Notes: a model not told the origin generated them from the letters alone. A stretch of 14,856 nt of DNA from Bacillota bacterium (GCA_029555925.1 JAKPQU010000285.1:1-14856), one strand, 5' to 3'. Positions 1 to 7,379 are shown, counted from the first letter of the stretch. Program-made: numbers and translations.

Positions 1-1
1 A

Positions 2-1111
2 GATCTGGCTGCCATAGGTACAGCCGAGCTTATACATTCTGCCAACAGAGGGGAGAATATGACCATATTTTTTGTCAATAATGCCATTTATGGCATGACG
101 GGAGGTCAGATGGCTCCGACTACCCTTGTGGGACAGAAAACCATGACAACTCCTTATGGCAGAAATCCCCAGAATGAAGGTTATCCTATAAAGGTATGTG
201 AAATGCTTGCCACTCTGGAAGCACCTGTTTATCTTGAAAGGGTTGCCCTTACGGATGCGAAACATATAACAAAAGCCAGGCAGGCTATCAGAAAAGCTAT
301 AACCAATCAAATAAATAAAAAAGGTTTTTCTCTTGTAGAAATTTTATCTCCCTGTCCTACAGGCTGGGGCGTAGAACCTGTAGATGCTGCAAAATGGATT
401 GAAGAAAATATGATGCCATATTTTAAACTCGGAGTTTTTAAAGATATTGCAGAAGAGAGAGAACCTGTAGTAAGACCTGAGAAAATTACCGAACCGAAGG
501 AAGTTCTTGAAAAACTCGGTTTAAATAAAGAGAGTTTGACTTCTTCCGGAACTATTGCCATACCGAAGGAAAAATATAAAGATCCTTCAATTAAAGTTGC
601 CGGTTTCGGAGGACAGGGTGTTTTATTGCTCGGAGAAGTACTTGCAAAGGCTGCAATGTTAAAAGACTATGACGTTTCATGGCTACCTTCTTACGGCCCT
701 GAAATGAGAGGCGGTACTGCCAACTGTTCTGTTATAATACAGAAAGGGAAAATAGGATCTCCTATGGCAACCAATCCGAAGGTTCTTATAGCTATGAACA
801 GACCGTCTCTGGAAAAATTTGAAGGAGATGTTGTGCCCGGAGGAATTATATTCTATAACAGTTCCCTCATAGATATTACCCCTCACAGGACAGATGTTGA
901 AATAGTTCCTGTAAAAGCTACGGATATTGCAGATGAACTTGGCAATGTAAGAGTAGCCAATATGGTTGCCCTGGGGGCTTATATAGGTTATACGGGACTT
1001 TTAGAGAAGAATGATGTGGTAAAAGCCCTCTCAGATACTATAAGCCGTAAAAACCTCATACCTCTTAATGAACAGGCTATAATAAAAGGTATGGAGTCTG
1101 TAAAAGCTTAA
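2..1111 (+). CDS. 2-oxoacid:ferredoxin oxidoreductase, TPP-binding (beta) and gamma subunits fused; 5' end missing
   Basis: Partial gene: the frame is open to the left edge, giving 369 visible residues. This enzyme family oxidatively decarboxylates 2-oxoacids to acyl-CoA and passes electrons to ferredoxin in the cytoplasm. Numbering from the first whole codon, residues 1-130 are the end of a TPP-binding beta subunit, with the family motif NNAIYGMTGGQ at about 26-36 followed by PTT. A short linker leads to a gamma-type domain (about 198-365) beginning IKVAGFGGQG and containing PSYGPEMRGG, both typical of POR/KOR/VOR gamma subunits. Beta and gamma are often separate genes; here they are one chain with no stop between. 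The TPP diphosphate-binding GDGD segment would lie just outside the window. The alpha subunit and ferredoxin subunit are not visible, so the substrate (2-oxoglutarate, branched-chain 2-oxoacid or other) cannot be assigned. A strong terminator follows directly. Confidence 0.93.
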   Translation, partial: DLAAIGTAELIHSANRGENMTIFFVNNAIYGMTGGQMAPTTLVGQKTMTTPYGRNPQNEGYPIKVCEMLATLEAPVYLERVALTDAKHITKARQAIRKAITNQINKKGFSLVEILSPCPTGWGVEPVDAAKWIEENMMPYFKLGVFKDIAEEREPVVRPEKITEPKEVLEKLGLNKESLTSSGTIAIPKEKYKDPSIKVAGFGGQGVLLLGEVLAKAAMLKDYDVSWLPSYGPEMRGGTANCSVIIQKGKIGSPMATNPKVLIAMNRPSLEKFEGDVVPGGIIFYNSSLIDITPHRTDVEIVPVKATDIADELGNVRVANMVALGAYIGYTGLLEKNDVVKALSDTISRKNLIPLNEQAIIKGMESVKA

Positions 1112-1125
1112 TATTTTTTTAATTT

Positions 1126-1176
1126 TAAGGTCTATAGCTTATCTACGGCATAAAGCTATAGACCTTATTTTTTTTT
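1126..1176 (+). terminator. Rho-independent terminator of the oxidoreductase gene
   Basis: A perfect 15-bp inverted repeat (1126-1140 with 1153-1167, arms around GGTCTATAGC / GCTATAGACC) encloses a 12-nt loop and is followed by an unbroken run of nine T (1168-1176). It begins 15 nt after the stop codon. This is a classic intrinsic terminator and marks the end of the upstream operon. Confidence 0.95.
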
Positions 1177-1178
1177 AC

Positions 1179-1207
1179 GTCTAAAACTTTATATAAATGG
1201 GTATAAT
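1179..1207 (+). promoter_or_regulatory. Possible promoter of the prepilin-like gene
   Basis: A perfect -10 hexamer TATAAT lies at 1202-1207, between the upstream terminator and the prepilin-like gene, about 45 nt before its ATG. The sequence at the -35 position (1179-1184) matches the consensus poorly, so this rests on the -10 box and on the need for a promoter after a strong terminator. Confidence 0.4.
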
Positions 1208-1252
1208 CAGGTTAGAAATAATAGAAAATCTTTTATTATAGGAGAAGTGTAT

Positions 1253-1702
1253 ATGAAGAAATTTTTTTCAAAAACCGGACATAAAGGTTTTACTGTAGTA
1301 GAATTATTAACTATTGTATTATTAATATCTCTTCTTGCAACCCTTATGTTTCCCCATTTCAAAAAAGCTCTGGCCAATGCAAAAGTTTCCGATTGTATGA
1401 ATAATCAGAGACAGTTTGCTACTATGATACAGATTTATTATATTGAATGGAAGGTTTTCCCGGAGCCTGATTCAGATGGCAGCCTTACAAATTTGTTGCC
1501 TTATAATAGTCTTACTCCTGAATATACGGCAGCAAAACAAAAACTTTTTTGTCCTGATTCAAAAAGTTTATATTTATATCAAGCAAATGATAAGAGGGAT
1601 AATTTTACCATATCCTGCCGTTCAGGTCACCCGTTAGTCGGGTTGCCTGAGCTTAGACCCTACTATACTTATGCAGGAGGTCTTTTCAAGGGAGAGGATT
1701 GA
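1253..1702 (+). CDS. Type IV pilin-like / pseudopilin protein with prepilin leader
   Basis: A 149-aa protein with an N-terminal prepilin signal. The short basic leader ends at Gly12, followed by FTVVELL with the conserved Glu at +5 of the mature protein (E17) and a hydrophobic helix to about residue 34. Prepilin peptidase would cut after G12 and methylate F13. The rest is a small polar globular part with Cys residues at about 46, 99 and 122; size and layout fit a minor pilin or a type II secretion-like pseudopilin. ATG 1253 is preferred over the in-frame GTG at 1247 because GGAG at 1241-1244 is 8 nt from the ATG and only 2 nt from the GTG. The gene stands alone between two terminators, with no pilus assembly genes nearby, so its system is unknown. 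Confidence 0.85.
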   Translation: MKKFFSKTGHKGFTVVELLTIVLLISLLATLMFPHFKKALANAKVSDCMNNQRQFATMIQIYYIEWKVFPEPDSDGSLTNLLPYNSLTPEYTAAKQKLFCPDSKSLYLYQANDKRDNFTISCRSGHPLVGLPELRPYYTYAGGLFKGED

Positions 1703-1742
1703 TAAGGAGATTTTTTGAACATTTCATTCAAAACAAAATGAC

Positions 1743-1780
1743 AAAATGAAAAGGGTTTCTTCGGAAGCCCTTTTCATTTT
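1743..1780. terminator. Shared bidirectional terminator between the prepilin-like gene and queA
   Basis: Inverted repeat AAAATGAAAAGGG (1743-1755) with CCCTTTTCATTTT (1768-1780). Four further inner pairs (one of them G-U) close on a C-TTCG-G tetraloop (1759-1764), an unusually stable loop. The arms end in A/T runs, giving U-rich ends on both strands; the minus-strand read-out continues into a T-rich stretch (complement of 1725-1742). The right arm overlaps the last codons and stop of queA. Its position between converging genes fits a terminator used from both sides. Confidence 0.85.
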
Positions 1781-2793
1781 AACAGCATAGACGCATCGCC
1801 GAAGCTGTAGAAACGATAATGTTCTTTTATTGCTTCTTTATAGAGTGCATGGGTATGTTCTGTTCCTATAAAAGCACATACCAGCATAAAAAGAGTGGAT
1901 TTTGGCAGATGAAAGTTTGTTATAATTCCATCTACTATTTTAAATCTGTATCCGGGATAGATAAATAAATCGGTTTTCCTGTTCATTTCATTAATTTTTC
2001 CATCTTCACCGGCAGCACTTTCAAGAGTCCTCACGGATGTAGTCCCTACTGCTATTATTTTCCCGCCTTTTTCTCTGGTTGAATTTATCTTTTCTATATG
2101 GTCTTTTGTTATTATTGCGAGTTCTTTTTCCATTTTATGAGCTTCTATCTCTTCGGTTTTTACAGGACGAAATGTTCCCAGTCCTACATGAAGTGTTATT
2201 TTTATTACAGTAACTCCTTTTTCTTCGATTTTTTTGAGAAGTTCTTCCGTAAAATGTAATCCTGCGGTAGGAGCAGCAATTGATCCCGGCACTTTTGAAT
2301 AAATGGTCTGATATCTTTCGCCGTTTTCAAGATGTTTTTTTATATAAGGTGGCAGAGGCATATGGCCTATTTGCAATAATTTTTCATAATAAGAGGGATC
2401 GCTGAATGATATTATTCTCGTGCCATTGTTTTCTCTTCCGATTACTTCTCCTTCCAGAATTCCACCGGAAAAGAGGATTTTATGACCAGATTTTATCCGT
2501 CTGGAAGGATTTGCAAGACATTTCCATGTGCCTTTTTCCACTTCTTCTATTAAAAGTATTTCTATTTTTCCCCCTGTAGGAACTTTTTCCCCGAAGAGTC
2601 TTGCCGGAATGACTCTTGTGTTATTCAGGACAAGCAGGTCACCTTTATTCAGATAATCAATGCAATCAGTAAAGGTTTTATGGGAAAATTTATTATCTTT
2701 AAACAGGAGGAGTCTGGAATGTTCCCTTTTCTGGAGAGGTTCCTGTGCTATCAGTTCCTGAGGCAGATAATAGTCAAATTCTGAGAGTTTCAT
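1774..2793 (-). CDS. queA: S-adenosylmethionine:tRNA ribosyltransferase-isomerase (QueA)
   Basis: A 339-aa cytoplasmic enzyme of queuosine synthesis: it transfers and isomerises the ribosyl part of SAM onto 7-aminomethyl-7-deazaguanine in tRNA, giving epoxyqueuosine. Hallmarks run the full length: FDYYLPQELIAQ at the start, LNNTRVIPARL, GHMPLPPYI, GSIAAPTAGLHF, HVGLGTFRPV, GTTSVRTLES, ITNFHLPKSTL and YRFYSFGDASML at the end. Length is normal for the family. The frame extends upstream to 2832, but ATG 2793 is chosen because the protein then starts MKLSEFDYY as usual and AAAGGA lies about 7 nt before it; the longer form would overlap the previous gene. It is the last gene of the minus-strand block, 10 nt after the 189-aa gene. 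Usual partners (tgt, yajC, secD) are not here. Confidence 0.98.
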   Translation of the reverse strand: MKLSEFDYYLPQELIAQEPLQKREHSRLLLFKDNKFSHKTFTDCIDYLNKGDLLVLNNTRVIPARLFGEKVPTGGKIEILLIEEVEKGTWKCLANPSRRIKSGHKILFSGGILEGEVIGRENNGTRIISFSDPSYYEKLLQIGHMPLPPYIKKHLENGERYQTIYSKVPGSIAAPTAGLHFTEELLKKIEEKGVTVIKITLHVGLGTFRPVKTEEIEAHKMEKELAIITKDHIEKINSTREKGGKIIAVGTTSVRTLESAAGEDGKINEMNRKTDLFIYPGYRFKIVDGIITNFHLPKSTLFMLVCAFIGTEHTHALYKEAIKEHYRFYSFGDASMLLK

Positions 2794-2803
2794 AATTTTT
2801 CCT

Positions 2804-3373
2804 TTAGAATTTTGTTTTGAAAAATTTAACAAAAGAACTTCCGAATGATATAAATCCTACTATAACACTCAGTCCTGCTGTACCTTCTTTTTCTCTTTTC
2901 TGTATAAGATGGGTAGTTTCGTTGATTTTTCTTTCTACTTCCCTGACTTTAATACAAATTGGCTCCAGTTCGTTATTTTTTGCCATACCTATGGCTACTT
3001 TCCCTGCTTCTTCGAGCATATCCTGGCCTCTCAAAACCAGGGCATCATATCTTCTTTTTGCTTCCATACGTTCTGCCGAATTCAGAAGTTTATATATGAG
3101 ATCATCCAGAATTTTCTTCCACTGAGGTATATTTTCTGCAATTTCTCTTTTCTTTTCCAGATTGGCTTCCTGACCTGCTACCTGAATGGCATTATTGATT
3201 TCTGTTATATCATCTGATAATCTGTGGATCGTATCACTTTCGAGGCCTTTTTTTTTGAAAAGCTCAAATGCTTTAAGTCCTGCCTGCATCAGTAATTCCC
3301 TTTTCTTTTCATGTAATTCACCCAGTTCTATATATAATCTGGCTGTTTCTGACGAGTCTTCTAACATACCCAT
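2804..3373 (-). CDS. Unrecognised helical protein with hydrophobic C-terminal tail
   Basis: A 189-aa protein I do not recognise. Residues 1-160 are highly charged (Lys, Glu, Arg) with heptad-like leucines, as expected for long helices or coiled coil. Residues about 166-184 are hydrophobic and glycine/serine-rich (GLSVIVGFISFGSS), followed by a short basic end (KFFKTKF). There is no N-terminal signal peptide, so the arrangement resembles a tail-anchored or membrane-associated cytoplasmic protein. The start at 3373 is supported by an excellent Shine-Dalgarno AAGGAGG, 7 nt before the ATG; a second ATG two codons later is possible. It lies 52 nt after the HEAT-repeat gene and 10 nt before queA, probably on one transcript. 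Confidence 0.8.
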   Translation of the reverse strand: MGMLEDSSETARLYIELGELHEKKRELLMQAGLKAFELFKKKGLESDTIHRLSDDITEINNAIQVAGQEANLEKKREIAENIPQWKKILDDLIYKLLNSAERMEAKRRYDALVLRGQDMLEEAGKVAIGMAKNNELEPICIKVREVERKINETTHLIQKREKEGTAGLSVIVGFISFGSSFVKFFKTKF

Positions 3374-3393
3374 AGGATTGCCTCCTTATTATA

Positions 3394-3438
3394 GTTTAGG
3401 GTTGAGAGCTGAAGGTTTAAAAACTCTAAACACTCAAC
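3394..3438. repeat. Inverted heptamer array at the end of the HEAT-repeat gene
   Basis: On the plus strand 3394-3421 reads as four 7-mers GTTTAGG, GTTGAGA, GCTGAAG, GTTTAAA. On the minus strand 3438-3418 reads as GTTGAGT, GTTTAGA, GTTTTTA. The two half-arrays face each other and can pair in part (GTTGAG 3401-3406 with CTCAAC 3433-3438). The TAG stop codon of the HEAT gene (3428-3426) lies inside the second unit, so the array has grown into, or supplied, the end of the gene. Confidence 0.55.
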
Positions 3439-4613
3439 TTTTCTATTACTTCTTTAATTTTATCTCTTACTTCTTTTTTATTTTCCTGTTCCAGAGCAGC
3501 TTGCAGTTCATTCAAAATTTCTTTATTACCGAGCTTACCAAGTGCACATACTGCATCGAATCGCACTACCCATGCGTTATCCCTGAGGCATGCAATCAAA
3601 GGTTTTATAGCTCTCCTGTCACCTGAACGTCCGAGACCTGATGCGGCATTTCCTCTTACTGAAAAATATTCATCTTTCAGTGCTTCTATCATAGGTTCTA
3701 CAGATGTTTCATCTCCTATTTTAGAGAGAACAGAAGAAGCATGGAAACGAACTATTCTGTCATGATCCTTAAGTTTTTTACATAGCGGTAATACAGCTCT
3801 TTTATCTCCTATTTTCCCGAGAGACGTAATAATTTTCATTTTTAAATCATTATTGTCTGTCTCCAGTGCTTCAATAAGTGCCGGTATAGCTCTTTCATCT
3901 CCTATTTCACCCAGAGCTATTGCAGCCCCTGTATTACCTTCCTTTAGAGCTGCCAGCAAAGGATCTATAGCCTGTTTATTTTTTAGTTCTCCCAGTCCGA
4001 TACCTGCACCAATATTACCATTTTTGAGAGATTCTATCAGAGGATATAATGCTCTGTCAATACCAAGCTTTCCGAGGCCGATAGCTGCTGCTGTATTGCC
4101 TGCCTTAAGTGCTTCTATAAGTGCATCTACAGCTTCTGAATTGTCAAATCCGGAGAGAGCAGAAGCAGCTTCTTCTACAAGGTCAGGATCTTTTTTTTGC
4201 AATGATTTTATAAGTGGTTCAATCGCTCTATGATCTTTAATTACTCCCAGAGCTATTGCAGCACCGCTGTTACCATGTTCAAGTGCTTTAATGAGAGGCT
4301 CTACTGCACAGGGGACACCTATTTCTCCCAGAGCTATAGCTGCTGTCCTTCTTACAATTTTTTCTTCATCTTTCAATGCTTTTATAAGAGGTTCTACTGA
4401 CAGGTTATTCTTTAATTTACCCAAAATCATGGGGATGCGGTATCTTATACTGCAATCACTGTTCTCCAGTGCTTCCAGCAGTAATGGAAGTGCTTCTTCT
4501 CCCATGTTTTTTAACTCATCTTTTGCTTTATAAATTTCATTTATATTTTTGCTGCCAAGTTTTTCTATTAGGTCTTTGATTGTTTTTTCCCGGAGATTAT
4601 CCCGTTCTTCCAC
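3426..4613 (-). CDS. HEAT-repeat (PBS-lyase-type) scaffold protein
   Basis: A 395-aa protein made almost wholly of HEAT-like helix pairs, a fold used for protein-protein contact; no enzyme motif is visible. After about 40 helical residues I count twelve units: 41-71, 72-102, 103-129, 130-160, 161-187, 188-214, 215-241, 242-272, 273-303, 304-334, 335-365 and 366-395. Most are 31 residues on the pattern A-x-x-PLI-x-AL-(charged)-VR-x-x-A-x-x-ALG-x-(I/L)-GD-x-R. Four (103-129, 161-187, 188-214, 215-241) are 27 residues, lacking four residues where the others carry the (V/I)R segment and having GN-(S/T/I)-(G/A)-A instead. No signal peptide, so probably cytoplasmic. The start is GTG at 4613, supported by AAGGAG at 4628-4623, 9 nt away. 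It lies between two unrecognised genes in the minus-strand block. Confidence 0.9.
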   Translation of the reverse strand: MEERDNLREKTIKDLIEKLGSKNINEIYKAKDELKNMGEEALPLLLEALENSDCSIRYRIPMILGKLKNNLSVEPLIKALKDEEKIVRRTAAIALGEIGVPCAVEPLIKALEHGNSGAAIALGVIKDHRAIEPLIKSLQKKDPDLVEEAASALSGFDNSEAVDALIEALKAGNTAAAIGLGKLGIDRALYPLIESLKNGNIGAGIGLGELKNKQAIDPLLAALKEGNTGAAIALGEIGDERAIPALIEALETDNNDLKMKIITSLGKIGDKRAVLPLCKKLKDHDRIVRFHASSVLSKIGDETSVEPMIEALKDEYFSVRGNAASGLGRSGDRRAIKPLIACLRDNAWVVRFDAVCALGKLGNKEILNELQAALEQENKKEVRDKIKEVIEKLSV

Positions 4614-4630
4614 TTATAATCTCTCCTTAA

Positions 4631-4661
4631 ATGCGTGATGCGTGATGCGTGATGCGTCACC
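4631..4661. repeat. Heptamer array (CGTGATG)3 + CGTCACC
   Basis: Three perfect 7-mers CGTGATG (4634-4640, 4641-4647, 4648-4654) followed by a degenerate CGTCACC (4655-4661), with a partial unit ATG at 4631-4633. Read on the minus strand, the array ends two bases before the AAGGAG ribosome binding site of the HEAT-repeat gene. The unit differs from the CGTGACG unit elsewhere in the window by one C to T change. Confidence 0.85.
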
Positions 4662-4711
4662 ACCTATAATTTCGACAATTCACGCTTTTCTCCTTTTGAA
4701 ACTTTAAGTAA

Positions 4712-4739
4712 TAACTGGTCACTGCTAACTGGTCACTGT
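4712..4739. repeat. Four-unit heptamer array directly after the stop of the 744-aa gene
   Basis: TAACTGGTCACTG occurs twice (4712-4724 and 4726-4738), a 14-nt period made of alternating 7-mers TAACTGG / TCACTGC / TAACTGG / TCACTGT. On the coding (minus) strand it reads CAGTGAC, CAGTTAG, CAGTGAC, CAGTTA, beginning two or three bases after the TAA stop codon at 4743-4741. Confidence 0.8.
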
Positions 4740-4740
4740 T

Positions 4741-6975
4741 TTATATCATATCAAGCACATCCGATACGATGTCAAAATATTTATAACTTTCGTCATCCGG
4801 TGTATATTCTTCTTTTAATTCTTTAATCACCATTAATCTATTTGTAGCCTGAAGAAGTGAATAATAAGTTGTAAGTAAGAATAATCTCAGGTGAGTTGTT
4901 TTATACATTTCTATATCACTCTGAGCCTGCGTATATTCGCCGAGAGATTTCTGTATAAACATTTTGACTATTGAATCCGTGTCATCTACAGTGCTTAATA
5001 ACTGATTTTTTTCTGATATGTTATGAATCAGGCCGGCCAGTAAAGATATTTTTTCCAGAAATACTTCCTGACTTACCTGACCTATATGAAACCCTATAAA
5101 AGTATCCATAAAATCGTCCAGAGTGCTGTTGTAGAGGGGTGCTATTTTATATTCAAGACCTAAAGTCAGGAGTTTGTTTGATATAGTAAGTACCTGTGTG
5201 CTGAATACAAGCTCCAGCATATTTTTATTCTGGTAGAAAGTCTGTATTTGATCTATTGCCGTCTGAGTAAAGGTTATGGCTATGAGTCCTTTTTCAAGTA
5301 TCCACTGTTCCAGATAGGTCAGCCCCTGAGGAAATCTGTAAGTATCCCAGTGATTGGTTATACTATCTACTGTCTGTCTCAAAAAAATCAGGATATTATT
5401 TTGCATGAATTCCACTCTTTTACTGAGTTTAAGCAGAGTACTTTCTCCTTTGGGACTGTAGAGATTTGGATTCGCAAAACATTCTTCTACCAGTGTTATG
5501 AGACCGCTTATGGCTTCAGCCTTTTTTATTTTGCTCCATTGCTGCAGTTTTAACGAGTGATCTCTTAAAGCAGTGAATAATTCTTTTATCCATCCGCTTA
5601 GTTCCCATGGGCTTTCCAGGGCATGGGGAAGTCTTTCTATTTTTAATTCCAGATAGGTCAATTTATCAAATAACTCTTCCAGATTTTCATCGGACAGTAT
5701 ATAATCATCTTCATTGCCTGAGTAAGGATCCTCTTCCAGATTATACCAGTTTTTCCAGAGATCACTTATTTTATATCTCATATTTATTTCATATTCGTTT
5801 ACTCTGATCCATTCATCATAAGGCAGTTCATCGGCTTTAATTATTACGGCATCTTCCAGTAATTCACTTTCTTCTACCTGGGCTATTTCTATTACTTTCA
5901 TAATAGAACTGAGATATTCTGCTATACTGAGTCCTGCATTTAATGTAGCTACTATTTTATCCATAGTTTCTGTTCTTGCATCCTGAAAATTTATATAGAA
6001 TTTTGATATGTCGTAGATGAATAGATAATTTGAAGCTACAAGAAATAAAAGAGTTTTTACTCTCTCCATAAATATTTCTCCGTAATTTGAGAGTACCTCT
6101 TCAAGTGTATTAAGTATTCTATTTAATACACTCATATTTATACGTTGCTGGAAACCACATTCAGCAAGAAGTTTTATTTCAGATTCTGATAAAGATATTC
6201 CGATATTCTGCAATCTATTATTTAAATCTTCATATTGCTGTTCTGTTAATTTTTTACGTTCTAACGGAGGGCGGGTAATTTTCGCTATTTCCAGGGAGGA
6301 ATGATGTTCAATGTCTTTTCTTTCTATTCTTTCCCTGGGAATTTTAAGAGTAATAGAGAGTTTTTTTTCCGAATGTGCTAAAATTAAATCTATTTCGTCC
6401 TGATTGTAACCCAGATGTGACAGTGTTTTAGATAAACCTTTAGCAGAAAGTTTTTTATGTTTTAAATAATTTTCCAGAGCATTGAGTTTAAGTGCATTTA
6501 AATGGGTTTTCTTTAAATTATCTATGACATCTCTGTCTATTTCATACCATGGCTCGTTTGGAGCAAGTGTTTCTTTTGGTATGATTTCCTGTATTTCAAG
6601 TGCAGCAGTTGATTCTCCTGAAGGAATATTGTGAAGTTTTGCATCAATATCCAATAATATTTTATTTATGTCCTGTATCTTATTAATTTTTTCTTCAAGT
6701 TCGTTTGTTTCTGTACTCTCATCGTCAATGAACAGACTGATATCATCCAGCATATCAATATATTCTTTTATTATGTCGATATATTTTAGCAGCAGGTCTT
6801 TTTGTTCTTCCGTCCCGCCTTTTTTTAAATTTATCTTTATTTTTCTTAATAAAATTTTCATTGCACCTTCGGTTTTTTCAAGATATTCTAACAGAATATA
6901 TCTTTCTTCACCTTCAAGGACTGTGTTCATTTTGTTAATCAGTTCTGTAGAATATTCAGAATTATATCGTTCCAT
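4741..6975 (-). CDS. Large unrecognised helical protein, 744 aa
   Basis: I do not recognise this protein. It has no signal peptide and no convincing membrane span. It is rich in Glu, Lys, Leu and Ile and looks almost wholly helical, with likely coiled-coil stretches in the first 115 residues. Near residues 160-205 a helical segment contains LSKTLSHLGYNQDEIDLIL, reminiscent of a small three-helix module of the RuvA C-terminal/UBA type, and a loosely similar segment follows at about 238-275; this resemblance is weak. The C-terminal half carries no motif I can name. ATG 6975 is chosen over the TTG at 6987 because GGAG ends 6 nt before the ATG. It is the first gene of the minus-strand block; the next gene begins 127 nt on, beyond two heptamer arrays. 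A scaffold or structural role with the HEAT protein is only a guess. Confidence 0.75.
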   Translation of the reverse strand: MERYNSEYSTELINKMNTVLEGEERYILLEYLEKTEGAMKILLRKIKINLKKGGTEEQKDLLLKYIDIIKEYIDMLDDISLFIDDESTETNELEEKINKIQDINKILLDIDAKLHNIPSGESTAALEIQEIIPKETLAPNEPWYEIDRDVIDNLKKTHLNALKLNALENYLKHKKLSAKGLSKTLSHLGYNQDEIDLILAHSEKKLSITLKIPRERIERKDIEHHSSLEIAKITRPPLERKKLTEQQYEDLNNRLQNIGISLSESEIKLLAECGFQQRINMSVLNRILNTLEEVLSNYGEIFMERVKTLLFLVASNYLFIYDISKFYINFQDARTETMDKIVATLNAGLSIAEYLSSIMKVIEIAQVEESELLEDAVIIKADELPYDEWIRVNEYEINMRYKISDLWKNWYNLEEDPYSGNEDDYILSDENLEELFDKLTYLELKIERLPHALESPWELSGWIKELFTALRDHSLKLQQWSKIKKAEAISGLITLVEECFANPNLYSPKGESTLLKLSKRVEFMQNNILIFLRQTVDSITNHWDTYRFPQGLTYLEQWILEKGLIAITFTQTAIDQIQTFYQNKNMLELVFSTQVLTISNKLLTLGLEYKIAPLYNSTLDDFMDTFIGFHIGQVSQEVFLEKISLLAGLIHNISEKNQLLSTVDDTDSIVKMFIQKSLGEYTQAQSDIEMYKTTHLRLFLLTTYYSLLQATNRLMVIKELKEEYTPDDESYKYFDIVSDVLDMI

Positions 6976-7049
6976 AAATTTCTCCAACCAGTTTTCTCTT
7001 AATTGTATTATTTACTATAATTTTGCATTTTTTACACAAAGTCTTATGC

Positions 7050-7085
7050 CACCTTGGTGCGCACGGCCGTGCGCCACTACGGGGT
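7050..7085. repeat. GC-rich palindromic element
   Basis: A perfect 16-bp palindrome GCGCACGGCCGTGCGC (7059-7074) stands in otherwise very AT-rich DNA, with partly complementary flanks (ACCTTGGT before, CACTACGG after). Short GC palindromes of this look, often bounded by GTAGGGG / CCCCTAC-like ends, recur in intergenic DNA of many bacteria. Only one copy is in this window, so its being a repeat is inferred. Confidence 0.55.
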
Positions 7086-7157
7086 AACGGTTTTTCAAAA
7101 TTCTGCAAAAGTATAGTTATTTACTGAGATAAGAAATAAGTAATAAATATATGCTCT

Positions 7158-7190
7158 CGTGACGCGTAACGCATAAAGCGTGACGGGAGG
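7158..7190. repeat. Heptamer array, CGTRACG type, four units
   Basis: Four consecutive 7-mers CGTGACG (7158-7164), CGTAACG (7165-7171), CATAAAG (7172-7178, degenerate) and CGTGACG (7179-7185), ending in GGAGG (7186-7190). The same outer units and 3' edge occur in the arrays near 10339 and 12465. Confidence 0.85.
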
Positions 7191-7251
7191 AAAACTTTTC
7201 TTATATGCTTATGCTCAGGTCAATATATGACATAAATTCATAACAGGTGAC

Positions 7252-7293
7252 ATCACTATTCACTTCGCACGATTTACCACTCACCTCTCACTA
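7252..7293. repeat. Degenerate heptamer array with CAC core, six units
   Basis: Six 7-mers in strict phase: ATCACTA, TTCACTT, CGCACGA, TTTACCA, CTCACCT, CTCACTA. Positions 4 and 5 (A, C) are constant and position 3 is mostly C. On the minus strand the units read TAGTGAG, AGGTGAG, TGGTAAA and so on, giving the same GTGA/GTAA core as the CGTRACG arrays. More diverged than the other arrays. Confidence 0.6.
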
Positions 7294-7337
7294 CTTTAAT
7301 TATTCACCACTATAATAACAATTCCTTTTTGAACTTA

Positions 7338-7379
7338 TGAGTTTGTAAGGAAACTTACAAACTTAATTGCCTTTTTTTT
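7338..7379 (+). terminator. Hairpin with GAAA loop and downstream T-run
   Basis: GTTTGTAAG (7341-7349) pairs perfectly with CTTACAAAC (7354-7362) around a GAAA loop, extendable by three pairs, one G-U (7338-7340 with 7363-7365). A run of eight T (7372-7379) follows after six bases. It looks like a terminator on the plus strand, but no gene lies upstream on that strand. The TTGCCT promoter element overlaps the gap before the T-run. Confidence 0.4.

Larger units (their letters stand above)
6976..7366. other. Divergent intergenic region with several repeats
   Basis: The gap between the divergent 744-aa and response-regulator genes has no convincing ORF. It holds, in order: a likely minus-strand promoter region that I could not define well (a TATAGT-like box at 7019-7014), a GC-rich palindrome (7059-7074), a CGTGACG-type heptamer array (7158-7190), a degenerate CAC-core heptamer array (7252-7293) and a hairpin followed by a T-run (7338-7379). 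About 7080-7155 and 7190-7250 show nothing I can name. Confidence 0.6.

Noticed and set aside
1247..1252. GTG at 1247 as start of the prepilin-like gene
   Set aside because: It would lie 2 nt from the GGAG ribosome binding site; ATG 1253 has normal spacing.
3186..3626. Plus-strand open frame of 146 codons overlapping three features
   Set aside because: It crosses the antisense of two minus-strand genes and the gap between them, with no supporting motif or start signal.
3853..4233. Plus-strand open frame of 126 codons across the HEAT gene
   Set aside because: It is antisense to the periodic HEAT-coding sequence; its serine/alanine-rich product is the mirror of the repeats and it has no ribosome binding site of its own.
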